Of a stretch of DNA of 64,000 nucleotides, positions 25,288 through 33,782 are shown piece after piece. The position numbers and the translations under genes were made by a program. The notes beneath the pieces are model-generated. The model was not told the DNA's origin and did no database searches. It worked only from the letters and a program-made list of their open reading frames with translations. The first letter of the stretch is position 1, and each line of letters starts with the position of its first letter. The stretch is from Sphingopyxis sp. H115 (GTDB taxonomy: Bacteria; Pseudomonadota; Alphaproteobacteria; Sphingomonadales; Sphingomonadaceae), in assembly GCF_001468465.1 (NCBI RefSeq), contig NZ_LNSA01000015.1, forward strand, positions 1 through 64,000, given 5' to 3'.

Positions 25288-25683
25288 TCAGGCGTTCGCA
25301 AATTTGCGGAATTCGGCGACATGCGCGCTATCGAAATATTCGTCGAGACGCGTGATCTTGCCATTTTCGACCTTGCAGATGATCGCGCAGGGCAGGCGGA
25401 CTTCGCCGTCGTCGTGGACGCGGCGGCCCTTCAGGACATGCTGCTGGACGAAGCCGCCGGGAAAGGCCGTCAGGCGGCGGTCGGCATATTCGCGGTCCTT
25501 GATGCGTGCGACCATGCCGGTCAGCGTCTGCGCGGTCTGTTCGGGGGTAACGATCAGTTCGTCGGTATTGTGCCAAATTTCGGCATCGGGGGTGAAGCTA
25601 CCCTGCATCGTCTCGATGTCGCCCGCCTCGATCGCGTCGAAGAAGCGCTGCGCCATTGCGCGAATGTCGTTTTCCTCGGCCAT
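25288..25683 (-). CDS. NTF2-like/SnoaL-like protein
   Basis: The 131-residue cone-shaped-fold protein begins with a helical stretch (DIRAMAQRFFDAIEAGDIET) followed by FTPDAEIWHN and paired strands, the usual NTF2-like pattern. Members act as isomerases, cyclases, dehydratases or binding proteins on small hydrophobic substrates. It is ten bases before the CMD gene and nine bases after the SDR in the same operon. A second, longer NTF2-like protein occurs at 29549-30046. Confidence 0.82.
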   Translation of the reverse strand: MAEENDIRAMAQRFFDAIEAGDIETMQGSFTPDAEIWHNTDELIVTPEQTAQTLTGMVARIKDREYADRRLTAFPGGFVQQHVLKGRRVHDDGEVRLPCAIICKVENGKITRLDEYFDSAHVAEFRKFANA

Positions 25684-25692
25684 GTCTCTCTC

Positions 25693-26580
25693 CTATGCTT
25701 TTGCGCCGAACATGCGGCCGCCGTTGGCCGCGATCAGCCCGTCGATATCGTCGCCTTTATACGCCGGATCGGCCGACGGACCGAAGGATGCCAGCATGTC
25801 CCGCGTCACCAGCTCGGCCATCGCCTTCCATTCGGGGTGGGTGAAAATCCAGTAGTCGCCATTCTCGATTGCCTGCACGACGCGCGCGCCGATCTTGTCC
25901 GGCGACATGCCGCCCGCGAGCACGCCCTGCATCGCCTGGCTCGTGGCGGCCGCCTTACCGACCTCGACTTCCACCGGGCGCAACTCGCGCGTCGTCTCGA
26001 CGATCCGCGTTGCCGACATGCCGGGCATCAGCACAGAGATGTCGACGCAGCTGTCGGCAAGCTCGTTGCGCAGCGCCATAGCGATGCCGAGCGTCGCATA
26101 TTTGGAGCTGATATAGGCGACCGAGATCGGCGGCGGTACGATCGCGACCATCGAACTGGTGATGACGAGATGGCACGGCTCGCCGCTTGCCTTCATCTCG
26201 CCGAGGAAAGTGCGGCAGGCATAGAGATGCGCGTGCGCGTTGACGGCGTAGTTCCAGCGCCAGACCTCGGTGTCATATTGCTCGAAGGGCCCCGATCCGC
26301 CGCCGACCCCTGCGTTGCTGAACAGTATGCGTACCGGGCCGAACGCGCGTGCCTTCGCACCCGCTTCAGCCCAACTCTCTTCCCTGGTGACGTCGAGCTG
26401 GACGCCAAGCGCGTTGACCCCCTCGCTGCGCAGCATCGCCGCAGCATTCTCCGAACCCGCCGCGTCAATATCGGCGAGGATCACCGATGCTCCCTTCGCC
26501 GCGAGCGCTTTCGCAGTCGCGAACCCGATGCCGCTCGCGCCGCCCGTGATGAAGGCGGTCTTGCCCGCGACGTCTGTCAT
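25693..26580 (-). CDS. Short-chain dehydrogenase/reductase
   Basis: The 295-residue SDR shows the NAD(P) motif TGGASGIG near residue 12, acidic D at the end of beta-2 (LADID, favouring NAD), NAG near 90, catalytic Ser in ITSSMV and YxxxK in YISSK near 156. The C-terminal extension of about 40 residues is longer than in classical SDRs. It would oxidise an alcohol or reduce a ketone of the catabolic substrate. Its ATG overlaps the MFS stop by four bases. Confidence 0.9.
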   Translation of the reverse strand: MTDVAGKTAFITGGASGIGFATAKALAAKGASVILADIDAAGSENAAAMLRSEGVNALGVQLDVTREESWAEAGAKARAFGPVRILFSNAGVGGGSGPFEQYDTEVWRWNYAVNAHAHLYACRTFLGEMKASGEPCHLVITSSMVAIVPPPISVAYISSKYATLGIAMALRNELADSCVDISVLMPGMSATRIVETTRELRPVEVEVGKAAATSQAMQGVLAGGMSPDKIGARVVQAIENGDYWIFTHPEWKAMAELVTRDMLASFGPSADPAYKGDDIDGLIAANGGRMFGAKA

Positions 26581-27872
26581 TCGGCGAAGTCATTTTCTAG
26601 GGTGCGCGTCATGCGATATTGCGCGATGCCCGCGGCGGCGGCGAAGGGCATCAGCGCCATCAGCGCCCACCGCAGGCTATCGTCGCCATAGCCGGGTTTC
26701 AGCGTGTCGCTGACGATTCCAGCGAATAGCGGACCGAGGCCGAGGCCGATGATGTTGAACATCAGCATCAGCACCGCGGCGGCGGTCGCGCGGCTGCGCG
26801 GCGGGGTGAGGTTCTGCACGAGCGCGAGCGCCGGCGCGACATAGGCTGTGCACGCCGCCATCGGGATCAGCATCAGCGCGAGCGAGAGCTGCCATTTGTC
26901 GACGAGCAGCGCGGCGATAAAGGTCGGGATCAGCACCGCAGTCGCGAGCGCCGGGATCGAGCCATAGGCCCGCGCCGAATGCTTCGCGCGGTGGCTGACG
27001 AGCCAGCCGCCGCCAAGGATTCCGATACCGAAGGTGATGCCCGCCGCAGGACCGAAATAGGTCGCCATCGCCTCCAGCGGCATTTTTTGCGTCCGCATCA
27101 GGAAGGCCGGAATCCAGTTGAGCATGCCATAGCTCACAAAAGCGGCGAGGCCGCTGCCGATCATCACCATGCGCAGCGACGGGCGGCGCCAGAACATCGC
27201 GAGGCTCTGCGAAAAGGGCAGGGCTTCGTCGGCGGGCTTGTGCGTATCCATCTGACCTCGCGCGGGTTCGCGCACGAGCCAGATCAGCAGCGGCGCGACC
27301 AATATGCCGACGATCCCGATGACGATGAAGGCGTTGCGCCAGCCGATATTCGCCGCCGCCCATGCGCCGAAGGTCGCGCCGACGAAAACGCCGAACGGGC
27401 CGTTGCATGTAAACAGGCCAATCGCCAGCGGACGCTGCGCCGGTGGATAATAGTCTGCGATGACCGAAAGCGACGGTGCGGTGCCGCCCGCCTCGCCCGC
27501 GCCGACGCCGAACCGCATCACGGCCAGCTGCCAGAAGTTCGAGACCATGCCGCACGCTGCGGTAAAGCCGCTCCACACAACGCACGCGATGCCGATCAGC
27601 TTCACCCGATTCCAGCGGTCGGCGATCATCGCCACTGGCACGCCGGCCGCCGCATAGAAGAGCGCGAAGGCAAAGCCGGTGAGCAGGCCGAATTGCGTGT
27701 CGCTGAAATTCATTTCGGCGCGGATCGGTTCGACGAGCACCGACAGGAGTTGGCGGTCGACGAAGTTGATCGTGCCGACGATGAACAGCATCGCGAGCGC
27801 GATGTTGCGGCGGAGCGCATGGCCGCTGGCCGGCGCTGCGGTGCCTGCACTGAGGGCGGTGGCCTCGGTCAT
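26577..27872 (-). CDS. Major facilitator superfamily transporter
   Basis: The 431-residue protein has twelve likely membrane segments in two halves. The first-half loop motif is visible as ADRWNRVKLIG after helix 2, and GVGAGEAGGTAPSLSVIADYYPP resembles the ACS/spinster-like branch that moves organic anions. ATG 27872 follows GGGGAGAG. It leads a seven-gene operon (MFS, SDR, NTF2, CMD, SMP-30, GST, VOC) ending at the terminator near 22.4 kb. Box E lies 40 bases upstream. It probably imports the operon's substrate or a product across the inner membrane. Confidence 0.9.
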   Translation of the reverse strand: MTEATALSAGTAAPASGHALRRNIALAMLFIVGTINFVDRQLLSVLVEPIRAEMNFSDTQFGLLTGFAFALFYAAAGVPVAMIADRWNRVKLIGIACVVWSGFTAACGMVSNFWQLAVMRFGVGAGEAGGTAPSLSVIADYYPPAQRPLAIGLFTCNGPFGVFVGATFGAWAAANIGWRNAFIVIGIVGILVAPLLIWLVREPARGQMDTHKPADEALPFSQSLAMFWRRPSLRMVMIGSGLAAFVSYGMLNWIPAFLMRTQKMPLEAMATYFGPAAGITFGIGILGGGWLVSHRAKHSARAYGSIPALATAVLIPTFIAALLVDKWQLSLALMLIPMAACTAYVAPALALVQNLTPPRSRATAAAVLMLMFNIIGLGLGPLFAGIVSDTLKPGYGDDSLRWALMALMPFAAAAGIAQYRMTRTLENDFAE

Positions 27873-27912
27873 AACTCTCCCCAAAAACGCACGAGTCTTC
27901 TCGGTCAAAAAT

Positions 27913-27928
27913 ACTTAGATATTTAAGT
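27913..27928. promoter_or_regulatory. Operator-like box E (ACTTAG-ATAT-TTAAGT)
   Basis: A near-perfect copy with one arm mismatch. It lies in the divergent gap, 40 bases from the MFS start and 51 bases from the SDR start, and could control both. Confidence 0.75.
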
Positions 27929-27979
27929 TTATCTGTCAATGTGCTTTACGGTAGCGAGAAGGCGAGCGGGAGAGAAGAG

Positions 27980-28747
27980 ATGGACATCAAAGGCAAAAGC
28001 GCGATCGTGACGGGGTCGGCGGGCGGCATCGGCCGTGCCACCGCGGTGATGCTGGCGCAGCGCGGCGCGGCCGAAATCAGTCTGGTCGATGTCAAGGCGG
28101 ACGCGCTCGCCGAAACCGCGCGGCTTGTCGAAGCGGAGGGCGCGCGGGCGGCGATGCACGCTCTCGACCTCGCCGACGTTCCTGCGGTCGAAACCTGGTT
28201 CAGGGCGTATGGCAACGTTGACATCCTCCACAACAATGCCGGCGTCGTCTCCGGCCTCCCGCAATTTCCCGATGTCGATGCGGCGCGGATCCGCAGGATC
28301 ATCGACGTCAACATCACCTCGCTGGTCGCCGCAACGCAGGTCGCAGTGCAGAAAATGAAGTCGCGCGGGGGCGGGGTGATCATCAACACCGTATCGACCG
28401 TCGCGCTGGGCACCGGCTTTTACGACGCGATGTATGCGACGACCAAGGCGGCGGTGATGATGTTCACCCGCTGCTGCGCGCCGTTGAAGGACGAATATAA
28501 CGTCCGCGTCGTGGGCATGTTGCCCGGGCTGGTCGACACGCCGATCCTCGACACGACCGGCGCGGGCGGCAAGTCCGAATGGATGAAGACCGTGCTCGCG
28601 AACAACGAGGCGTGCGTGCCGGAGGATATTGCGGGCGGTGTAGCCATGTTGATCGAGGACGACAGCCTTGCCGGGGGCGACTGGGTGGCGGTCCGGCGGC
28701 TGCAGGGGCAGGTCGAATATCAGTGGGGGCACGCCAATACCCCGTAA
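27980..28747 (+). CDS. Short-chain dehydrogenase/reductase
   Basis: The 255-residue classical SDR has TGSAGGIG near residue 12, NNAG near 85, catalytic Ser in TVSTVALG and YATTK near 154. ATG 27980 follows GGGAGAGAAG. It is monocistronic, divergent from the MFS operon, and shares box E. It is not closely similar to the SDR at 25693, so two distinct oxidations are likely. A perfect 25-bp inverted repeat follows the gene. Confidence 0.9.
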   Translation: MDIKGKSAIVTGSAGGIGRATAVMLAQRGAAEISLVDVKADALAETARLVEAEGARAAMHALDLADVPAVETWFRAYGNVDILHNNAGVVSGLPQFPDVDAARIRRIIDVNITSLVAATQVAVQKMKSRGGGVIINTVSTVALGTGFYDAMYATTKAAVMMFTRCCAPLKDEYNVRVVGMLPGLVDTPILDTTGAGGKSEWMKTVLANNEACVPEDIAGGVAMLIEDDSLAGGDWVAVRRLQGQVEYQWGHANTP

Positions 28748-28756
28748 ACCAACCTC

Positions 28757-28827
28757 CGTCATTCCCGCGAAAGCGGGAACCAGCGAGCCGACGTTGCCAC
28801 TGGGTTCCCGCTTTCGCGGGAATGACG
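28757..28827. repeat. Perfect 25-bp inverted repeat between convergent genes
   Basis: CGTCATTCCCGCGAAAGCGG... at 28757-28781 is the exact reverse complement of 28803-28827, with a 21-base loop. It lies between the stops of the SDR and the minus-strand GST, so it can end transcription from both sides. It resembles the palindromic extragenic repeats (REP-like) common in this bacterial group. Confidence 0.85.
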
Positions 28828-28841
28828 AGATAAGGTTCGTA

Positions 28842-29552
28842 CTAGCGCGTGGGCGCTTCCAGCATATTCTTGCCGAACAAATTCGACCATTGTTCCTCGG
28901 TCAGTATCGGACGCGCGCTCGACAGGTTGGCGGCGTTCTTGACGTCGGTTCCGGCGATCACCGCGGGCCGCTCGCCGATCCGCGCGAACCAGTCCGCGAC
29001 CGCGGGATAATCGTCGAGCGTCAGCCCGATCGCGCGGATCGCGCGCGTCCACGGCCAGCAGGCAATATCGGCGACCGAATATTCCTCGGCCAGGTAATCG
29101 GCTTCGCTCAGCCGCCCGTTGAGGACATGGAGCAGCCGCAGCGTCTCGTTGCGATAGCGTTCGACCGGATAAGCCTGTCCCTCGGGCGCATAGCGGATGA
29201 AATGATGCGCCTGACCTTGCATCGGTCCGAAACTTGCCATCTGCCACATCAGCCATTGCTGCGCTTGGGCACGCCCGCGCGTGCTCCCTGGAAGCAATTG
29301 GCCAGTCTTCTCAGCGAGGTAAAGCAGGATTGCCCCGCTTTCGAACACCGGCAACGGCGAGCCGCCACCGATCGGGTCGTGATCGACGATTGCGGGCAGG
29401 CGGCCGTTCGGATTGATCCGCCGAAATTCGGGGGTCAGATGATCGCCCTCGAGCATGTTCATTGCGATCAGATTATGCGGCAGGCCGACCTCTTCGAGCA
29501 TGATCGATACCTTGTGGCCGTTCGGCGTGGGCGTAAAATAAACGTCGATCAT
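28842..29552 (-). CDS. Glutathione S-transferase, YghU/nu-like
   Basis: The 236-residue GST has the N-terminal motif TPTPNGHKVSIMLEE characteristic of the YfcG/YghU (nu) group, whose Thr/Asn contacts replace the usual Tyr/Ser/Cys, followed by RLPAIVDHDP and ESGAILLYLAEK. Nu-class enzymes bind two glutathione or a disulfide and act on disulfides or ether bonds. Its ATG overlaps the NTF2 stop by four bases. It is the third gene after the TonB receptor, and is one of three similar paralogues in the window. Confidence 0.88.
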   Translation of the reverse strand: MIDVYFTPTPNGHKVSIMLEEVGLPHNLIAMNMLEGDHLTPEFRRINPNGRLPAIVDHDPIGGGSPLPVFESGAILLYLAEKTGQLLPGSTRGRAQAQQWLMWQMASFGPMQGQAHHFIRYAPEGQAYPVERYRNETLRLLHVLNGRLSEADYLAEEYSVADIACWPWTRAIRAIGLTLDDYPAVADWFARIGERPAVIAGTDVKNAANLSSARPILTEEQWSNLFGKNMLEAPTR

Positions 29553-30046
29553 GCGGACTTTCCTTCGGCAAAAATGGCGCGCGCGGCGGCGAAAGCGGCT
29601 TCGAACGCGTCCTTGCCGGCGGGATAGGCGACGACGGTCAAAGTGACGCCGGCAATCTTCCACCCGTTCTGCCGCACCAGCCGGTGGGTGTAGCGGCCGA
29701 TCAGGTCGCCCAGCAAAGCGCGATCCTCGACCTCGACGACATGGACGGCATCGACGATGCTCGTCACCGTCGCACGGTTGCCGTCGATCGCGGTGTCCAT
29801 ATTGTGCAATTGGTGCGCCGTCGCGTCGAAACCTTCGAGCGCCCTGCAACGTTCCGTCCATTCGTCGGCTGGCACCGTCGCGGCAAGCGATCCGATCGCG
29901 CCATAATCGATTGCGACTTCGTCGGTGAACAGCGCGCGATAGCCGGCCCAGTCGCGCGCATCGAGCGCGCTTGCATAACAGGTCACGACCGCCATCGCCG
30001 CTTTCCTGTCGAGGAAAGCATCGATGGCGGCCGATCCCTGGGACAT
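29549..30046 (-). CDS. NTF2-like/SnoaL-like protein (nuclear transport factor 2 fold)
   Basis: The 165-residue protein has the N-terminal helix AVVTCYASALDARDWAGYRA and FTDEVAIDYG, the usual start of the SnoaL-like group that includes scytalone dehydratase and ring-hydroxylating dioxygenase beta subunits. No alpha subunit is nearby, so a dehydratase or isomerase role is more likely. It follows the TonB receptor by 11 bases and precedes the GST, forming a receptor-NTF2-GST operon. Confidence 0.83.
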   Translation of the reverse strand: MSQGSAAIDAFLDRKAAMAVVTCYASALDARDWAGYRALFTDEVAIDYGAIGSLAATVPADEWTERCRALEGFDATAHQLHNMDTAIDGNRATVTSIVDAVHVVEVEDRALLGDLIGRYTHRLVRQNGWKIAGVTLTVVAYPAGKDAFEAAFAAARAIFAEGKSA

Positions 30047-30057
30047 CGTAATCGAAC

Positions 30058-32340
30058 CTAGAATTTGATCCCGGCCTCGACCGAAATATTGCGCGTCGGT
30101 TCGAGGTAAAGGATCGCGCGCGGAACCGGCGTGATCGGGAAGGGCAGGTTGAACGCGCTGCCGATCGTCTTCTGGTTGGTCAGGTTCTTGCCGACCAGCG
30201 CGAGGTGCCAGCTATTGTCCCGATCGGCGAGCTGGACGCGCAGGTCGAGCTTCACATAGCCGTCCTGGACGCCGAAGATCGGGCTCTGATTGTCTGAATT
30301 GAAATATTTGGACCGCCCGGCCGCAACGCCGGTGACGTCGAGCTTCAAGTCTTGCGACATGTCGAAACGCGCGTGTGCGGTGACGCTGCCCGTCCATTTC
30401 GACGAATAGGCGACCGGATAGCCGGCGAGGTTGTTCGTCGCGGGCGTACAGCCGACCTGCGAGGCAAGGCAGGCCGCGCCCGGGTAATCGTCATATTTGA
30501 TGTCCGAATAGGCGGCCGACGCGCTGATGTCGAAATTGTCGATCGGGAAAATGCTGAGCGATCCTTCGACCCCCTTCGACGTCGCGGCCGCGGCGTTGCC
30601 GGTCAGATAGCTCGACGTCGCGGGCTGGTAGACCGAAACCTGCAAATCCTTGAACTTGGTGTGATAGAGCGAGACGTTCGCGACGACCTTGCCATCGAAC
30701 AGCGTCGACTTGATCCCCGCCTCGAAATTCTCCGACCGTTCGGGCTCGAAGGTGAAGGTGGCGTTCGTCGTGCCGAGCGTGTTCGACACGAAACCGCCCG
30801 ACTTCGAACCGCGGCCCCACGTGCCATAGATCATCACGCGCGGCGCGACGTCATATTGCAGCGTCACCGACGGATCGACATTGCCTTCGCTGATCTTGCC
30901 GACCGCGCTCGAAATCGGGCGCAACGCAAAAGGCTGGCCGTTGACGCCATTCGAACCATAGACGAGGCGCGCAGCAAAATCGCCGTCCTTCTTGGTGTGG
31001 CTGTACCGCAGGCTACCGATCGCGCGGAAGGCGTCGGTGACGTTGAACGTGCCCTGTCCGAACACCGACCAGCTTTCGGCTTCCTGGTTGAATACGCTGT
31101 CGATGCGGCCGAAATAGGGGCCGGTAAAGACGCCCGGGATAGTCAGGCTCGGCAGGTCGAAGCCCTGATATTGTTCCAGCGTGTAATTCGACTTGTCGTA
31201 ATAGGCGCCGACGATGAATTCGAACGTCTTGCCGGTCGGCGACAACAGGCGGACTTCCTGCGAGAATTGGTCGAAGCGTTCGGGGAAGGCGTTATAAACC
31301 GAGTTGGCGGTAAAGGCGCCGCCGCTGTTCGGGATCGTCTGGTCGAACCCGTTGATGATCTTCGACTTGAACCAGCTATAGCCGGTGACCGAGGTCAGCG
31401 TGAAATCGCCGAGCGCGAGGTTGCCGACGCCCGAGATCATCACCGACTTGTTGTCATTGCCCTCGTCACCCAGCGCCGAGCGTTCGAGATAGCGCGTCGT
31501 CTGCGGATCCTGCCCGCTGGTCAGCGGGCTCGATACGGTGATGCCGCCGTTGACTTCGCGGTTCCCATATTCGACCTTCGCGGTATAGTCGAAATTGGCC
31601 GACGGCTCCCATTTCAGCGTCAGGCGCAGCAACTGCGACTTGATTTCGGGATCGTCGTGATCGGTCGCACGGTTATAGATATAGCCGTCCTGGTTGACGA
31701 TCTTGTACGCAAGGCGCGCGCCCAGCGTGTCGGTGATCGGTCCCGACAGATAGCCCGAAAAATCGGTGCCCTTGTGGTCGAAATTATAGAGGCCGGTGAT
31801 CGCGCCCTCGAAATCTTTCGTCGGGCCAGCCGACACCACGCTGACCGCGCCCGCGGCGGTGTTCTTGCCGAACAGCGCGCCCTGCGGCCCGCGCAGCACC
31901 TCGACGCGCGCAAGGTCGAAGAACGGGGCCTGCGCCTGCCGGTTGCGGCCGGCATAGATGCCGTCGACATAGAGCGACACCGACTGGTCGAAGGCGAAGT
32001 TCGCCGGCGGCGAGCCGAAGCCGCGGATGTAGATGACGTCGTTGCCCGCGGTCGACTGGACAAAGACGTTCGGCGTGTAGTTCATCACCGCCTTGATATC
32101 GCTGGTATTGAACTCGGCGAGCTTGGCGCCGCTGACGACTTCCATCGAAATCGGCACATTCTGCAGATTCTGCTCGCGCTTCTGCGCGGTCACGATGATC
32201 TCGTTGGTGTTGCTGTCGTCGACGTTCGACGCATCGGGCGCGGCGTCGGCGGGGGCCGTCTGCGCCATCGCCGGCGCGGCATTGGCGAGCATCGCGATCG
32301 CCGCCACGCCGGACAGCAGGAACTGGTTATGCGCCTTCAT
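30058..32340 (-). CDS. TonB-dependent outer-membrane receptor
   Basis: The 760-residue protein has a signal peptide (ending ANAAPAMAQ), a TonB-box-like EIIVTAQKREQ near residue 48, plug-domain features (VLRGPQGALFGKNTAAG) and a 22-strand-type barrel ending in a C-terminal aromatic-rich strand with final Phe. The VLRGPQG/TAAG form is the catabolite-type receptor frequent in sphingomonads. ATG 32340 follows GGAGG with six bases between; a GTG six bases upstream is possible. Both palindrome types (boxes at 32394 and 32409) lie upstream. It probably takes up the regulon's substrate. Confidence 0.92.
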   Translation of the reverse strand: MKAHNQFLLSGVAAIAMLANAAPAMAQTAPADAAPDASNVDDSNTNEIIVTAQKREQNLQNVPISMEVVSGAKLAEFNTSDIKAVMNYTPNVFVQSTAGNDVIYIRGFGSPPANFAFDQSVSLYVDGIYAGRNRQAQAPFFDLARVEVLRGPQGALFGKNTAAGAVSVVSAGPTKDFEGAITGLYNFDHKGTDFSGYLSGPITDTLGARLAYKIVNQDGYIYNRATDHDDPEIKSQLLRLTLKWEPSANFDYTAKVEYGNREVNGGITVSSPLTSGQDPQTTRYLERSALGDEGNDNKSVMISGVGNLALGDFTLTSVTGYSWFKSKIINGFDQTIPNSGGAFTANSVYNAFPERFDQFSQEVRLLSPTGKTFEFIVGAYYDKSNYTLEQYQGFDLPSLTIPGVFTGPYFGRIDSVFNQEAESWSVFGQGTFNVTDAFRAIGSLRYSHTKKDGDFAARLVYGSNGVNGQPFALRPISSAVGKISEGNVDPSVTLQYDVAPRVMIYGTWGRGSKSGGFVSNTLGTTNATFTFEPERSENFEAGIKSTLFDGKVVANVSLYHTKFKDLQVSVYQPATSSYLTGNAAAATSKGVEGSLSIFPIDNFDISASAAYSDIKYDDYPGAACLASQVGCTPATNNLAGYPVAYSSKWTGSVTAHARFDMSQDLKLDVTGVAAGRSKYFNSDNQSPIFGVQDGYVKLDLRVQLADRDNSWHLALVGKNLTNQKTIGSAFNLPFPITPVPRAILYLEPTRNISVEAGIKF

Positions 32341-32393
32341 TGTCACCCTCCCATAGAGCTTGTTGTCGCCGGTCCCGGAATGGCTTCCGATCC

Positions 32394-32408
32394 GTCAATC
32401 TGATTGAC
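32394..32408. promoter_or_regulatory. Second-type palindrome GTCAAT-N3-ATTGAC, copy 2
   Basis: GTCAAT CTG ATTGAC has the same perfect arms and 3-base centre as 23713-23727. It directly abuts box F, 53 bases upstream of the TonB receptor ATG, suggesting two regulators share this promoter. Confidence 0.6.
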
Positions 32409-32424
32409 CCTTAGTATACTAATG
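32409..32424. promoter_or_regulatory. Operator-like box F (CCTTAG-TATA-CTAATG)
   Basis: The core TTAGTATACTAA at 32411-32422 is a perfect palindrome. It lies between the divergent TonB receptor (68 bases) and DUF3237 gene (39 bases). Confidence 0.75.
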
Positions 32425-32463
32425 GTTTTATGTTTGTCCATAGGCTGGAACAGGATTCGCATC

Positions 32464-32961
32464 ATGAACGAAGAAAATTCGCACGCGCCGCTGGCGACCC
32501 GTCACCTTTGCACCGTCGAGTTCGAAGTGGGCGGCGGGATCATCGGGATCGGTGCGTCGCCCTTTGGTGACCAGCGACTCGGCTATATCAGCGGCGGCCG
32601 CTTTTTCGGTTCCCGGATCAACGGCATGGTCCTTCCCGGCGGCGGCAACTGGTCACGCAGCGGACGGCTCGGCGACGGTGCCTCGGTCGGCACCTTCGAC
32701 GCCCGCGCGGTGTGGCAAACCGACGACGGCGACCTCATCTACTTGAGCTACACCGGCCGCAACATCATCCCCGACGATGTGCGCGCGACCTTTGCCGATC
32801 CGGCGACGCCCGACGCCGATCCCTCGCGCTATTATCTGCGAATCGCGCCGGTGTTCGAGACCGCGAGCGCGAAATATAGCTGGCTCAACGGCGTGCTCGC
32901 GGTGGGCGTCGGCGAGCGCACTGCTTTTGGCGTCCGCCACGTGATCCACGAGATATTGTGA
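32464..32961 (+). CDS. DUF3237 family protein
   Basis: The 165-residue protein matches DUF3237 by its pattern: an early TVEFEVGG, the GGRFFGSRINGMVLPGGGNW core near residues 46-65, an ARAVWQTDDGDLIYLSYTGR strand pair and a C-terminal FETASAKYSWLNGV stretch. The family is a small beta-barrel, often located in aromatic and steroid degradation clusters; no reaction is established. ATG 32464 has ACAGGA upstream. It shares one base with the next gene (TGATG), a GST, so the two are coupled. Confidence 0.85.
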   Translation: MNEENSHAPLATRHLCTVEFEVGGGIIGIGASPFGDQRLGYISGGRFFGSRINGMVLPGGGNWSRSGRLGDGASVGTFDARAVWQTDDGDLIYLSYTGRNIIPDDVRATFADPATPDADPSRYYLRIAPVFETASAKYSWLNGVLAVGVGERTAFGVRHVIHEIL

Positions 32962-33686
32962 TGATCGACCTTCACTATTCGGCAACGCCGAACGGACAGA
33001 AGATCGCGATCATGCTCGAGGAAATCGGCGAGCCCTATCGCGTCATTCCCTATGACATCTTCGCGGGCGACCAGCTGACCGCGGCATTCGGGCGCATCAA
33101 TCCGAACCACAAACTGCCGGCGATCGTCGACCTCGACCCGGCAGGCGGGGGCGATCCGATCACCGTTTTTGAATCGGGCGCGATCCTGCAATATCTGGCA
33201 GAAAAAAGCGGGCGCTTCCTGCCCGCATCGGGCGCGGCGCGCGCCGCGACCTTGTCGTGGCTCAACTGGCAGGTCGCGGGACTCGGGCCGATGGGCGGGC
33301 AGGCGAGTCATTTCCTCCGCTACGCCCCCGCGGGGCAGGATTATGCGATCGAACGTTACACGAAAGAACTCACGCGCCTGCTCACGGTGCTCGAAAAGCG
33401 GCTGGAAAAAAGCACCTATGTCGCGGGCGAGAATTACACGATTGCCGACATGGCGATCTGGCCCGGCCGCGCGTCGGCGTTCGTGATGGGGTTGGGGCTC
33501 GATGAATGGCCCGCGATGCGCGGCTGGTTTGAACGCATCCGCGAACGCCCTGCGGTGGCGCGCGCGACGGCGCGCGGCGACCTGAAGGCACCCGCCAAAT
33601 ATATCGGCCGCCACCAGCAGCTTGATGATGCGGAATGGTCGAACATGTTTGGCGATGCGAACCATGCGGTGGTGCGGGGGGATTGA
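32961..33686 (+). CDS. Glutathione S-transferase, YghU/nu-like
   Basis: About 241 residues. The N-terminus SATPNGQKIAIMLEEIGEPY and the NHKLPAIVDLDP and ESGAILQYLAEK segments put it in the YghU/nu-like group, like the GSTs at 28842 and 33783. The C-terminal half has the GENYTIADMAIWP capping motif. Start is ATG 32961 or GTG 32958. It follows the DUF3237 gene and is convergent with the next GST. Likely role: glutathione-dependent cleavage or reduction of a pathway intermediate. Confidence 0.88.
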   Translation: MIDLHYSATPNGQKIAIMLEEIGEPYRVIPYDIFAGDQLTAAFGRINPNHKLPAIVDLDPAGGGDPITVFESGAILQYLAEKSGRFLPASGAARAATLSWLNWQVAGLGPMGGQASHFLRYAPAGQDYAIERYTKELTRLLTVLEKRLEKSTYVAGENYTIADMAIWPGRASAFVMGLGLDEWPAMRGWFERIRERPAVARATARGDLKAPAKYIGRHQQLDDAEWSNMFGDANHAVVRGD

Positions 33687-33782
33687 GGTCCGAATATCCG
33701 AAAACGACCGGTATCAGCCGTCGCCTTCGGGGGGGCGACGATTAGGTAGCGTCCGCCCCCCAACCCCAAAAAGGACGATCTC

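Noticed and set aside
28757-28827. Ends of an insertion sequence
   Set aside because: The inverted repeat encloses only 21 bases and no transposase lies nearby; it is an extragenic palindrome or terminator.
30352-32403. A 683-codon plus-strand open frame opposite the TonB receptor
   Set aside because: High GC makes long antisense frames common; it is rich in Arg and lacks any domain, while the minus strand has a clear receptor.
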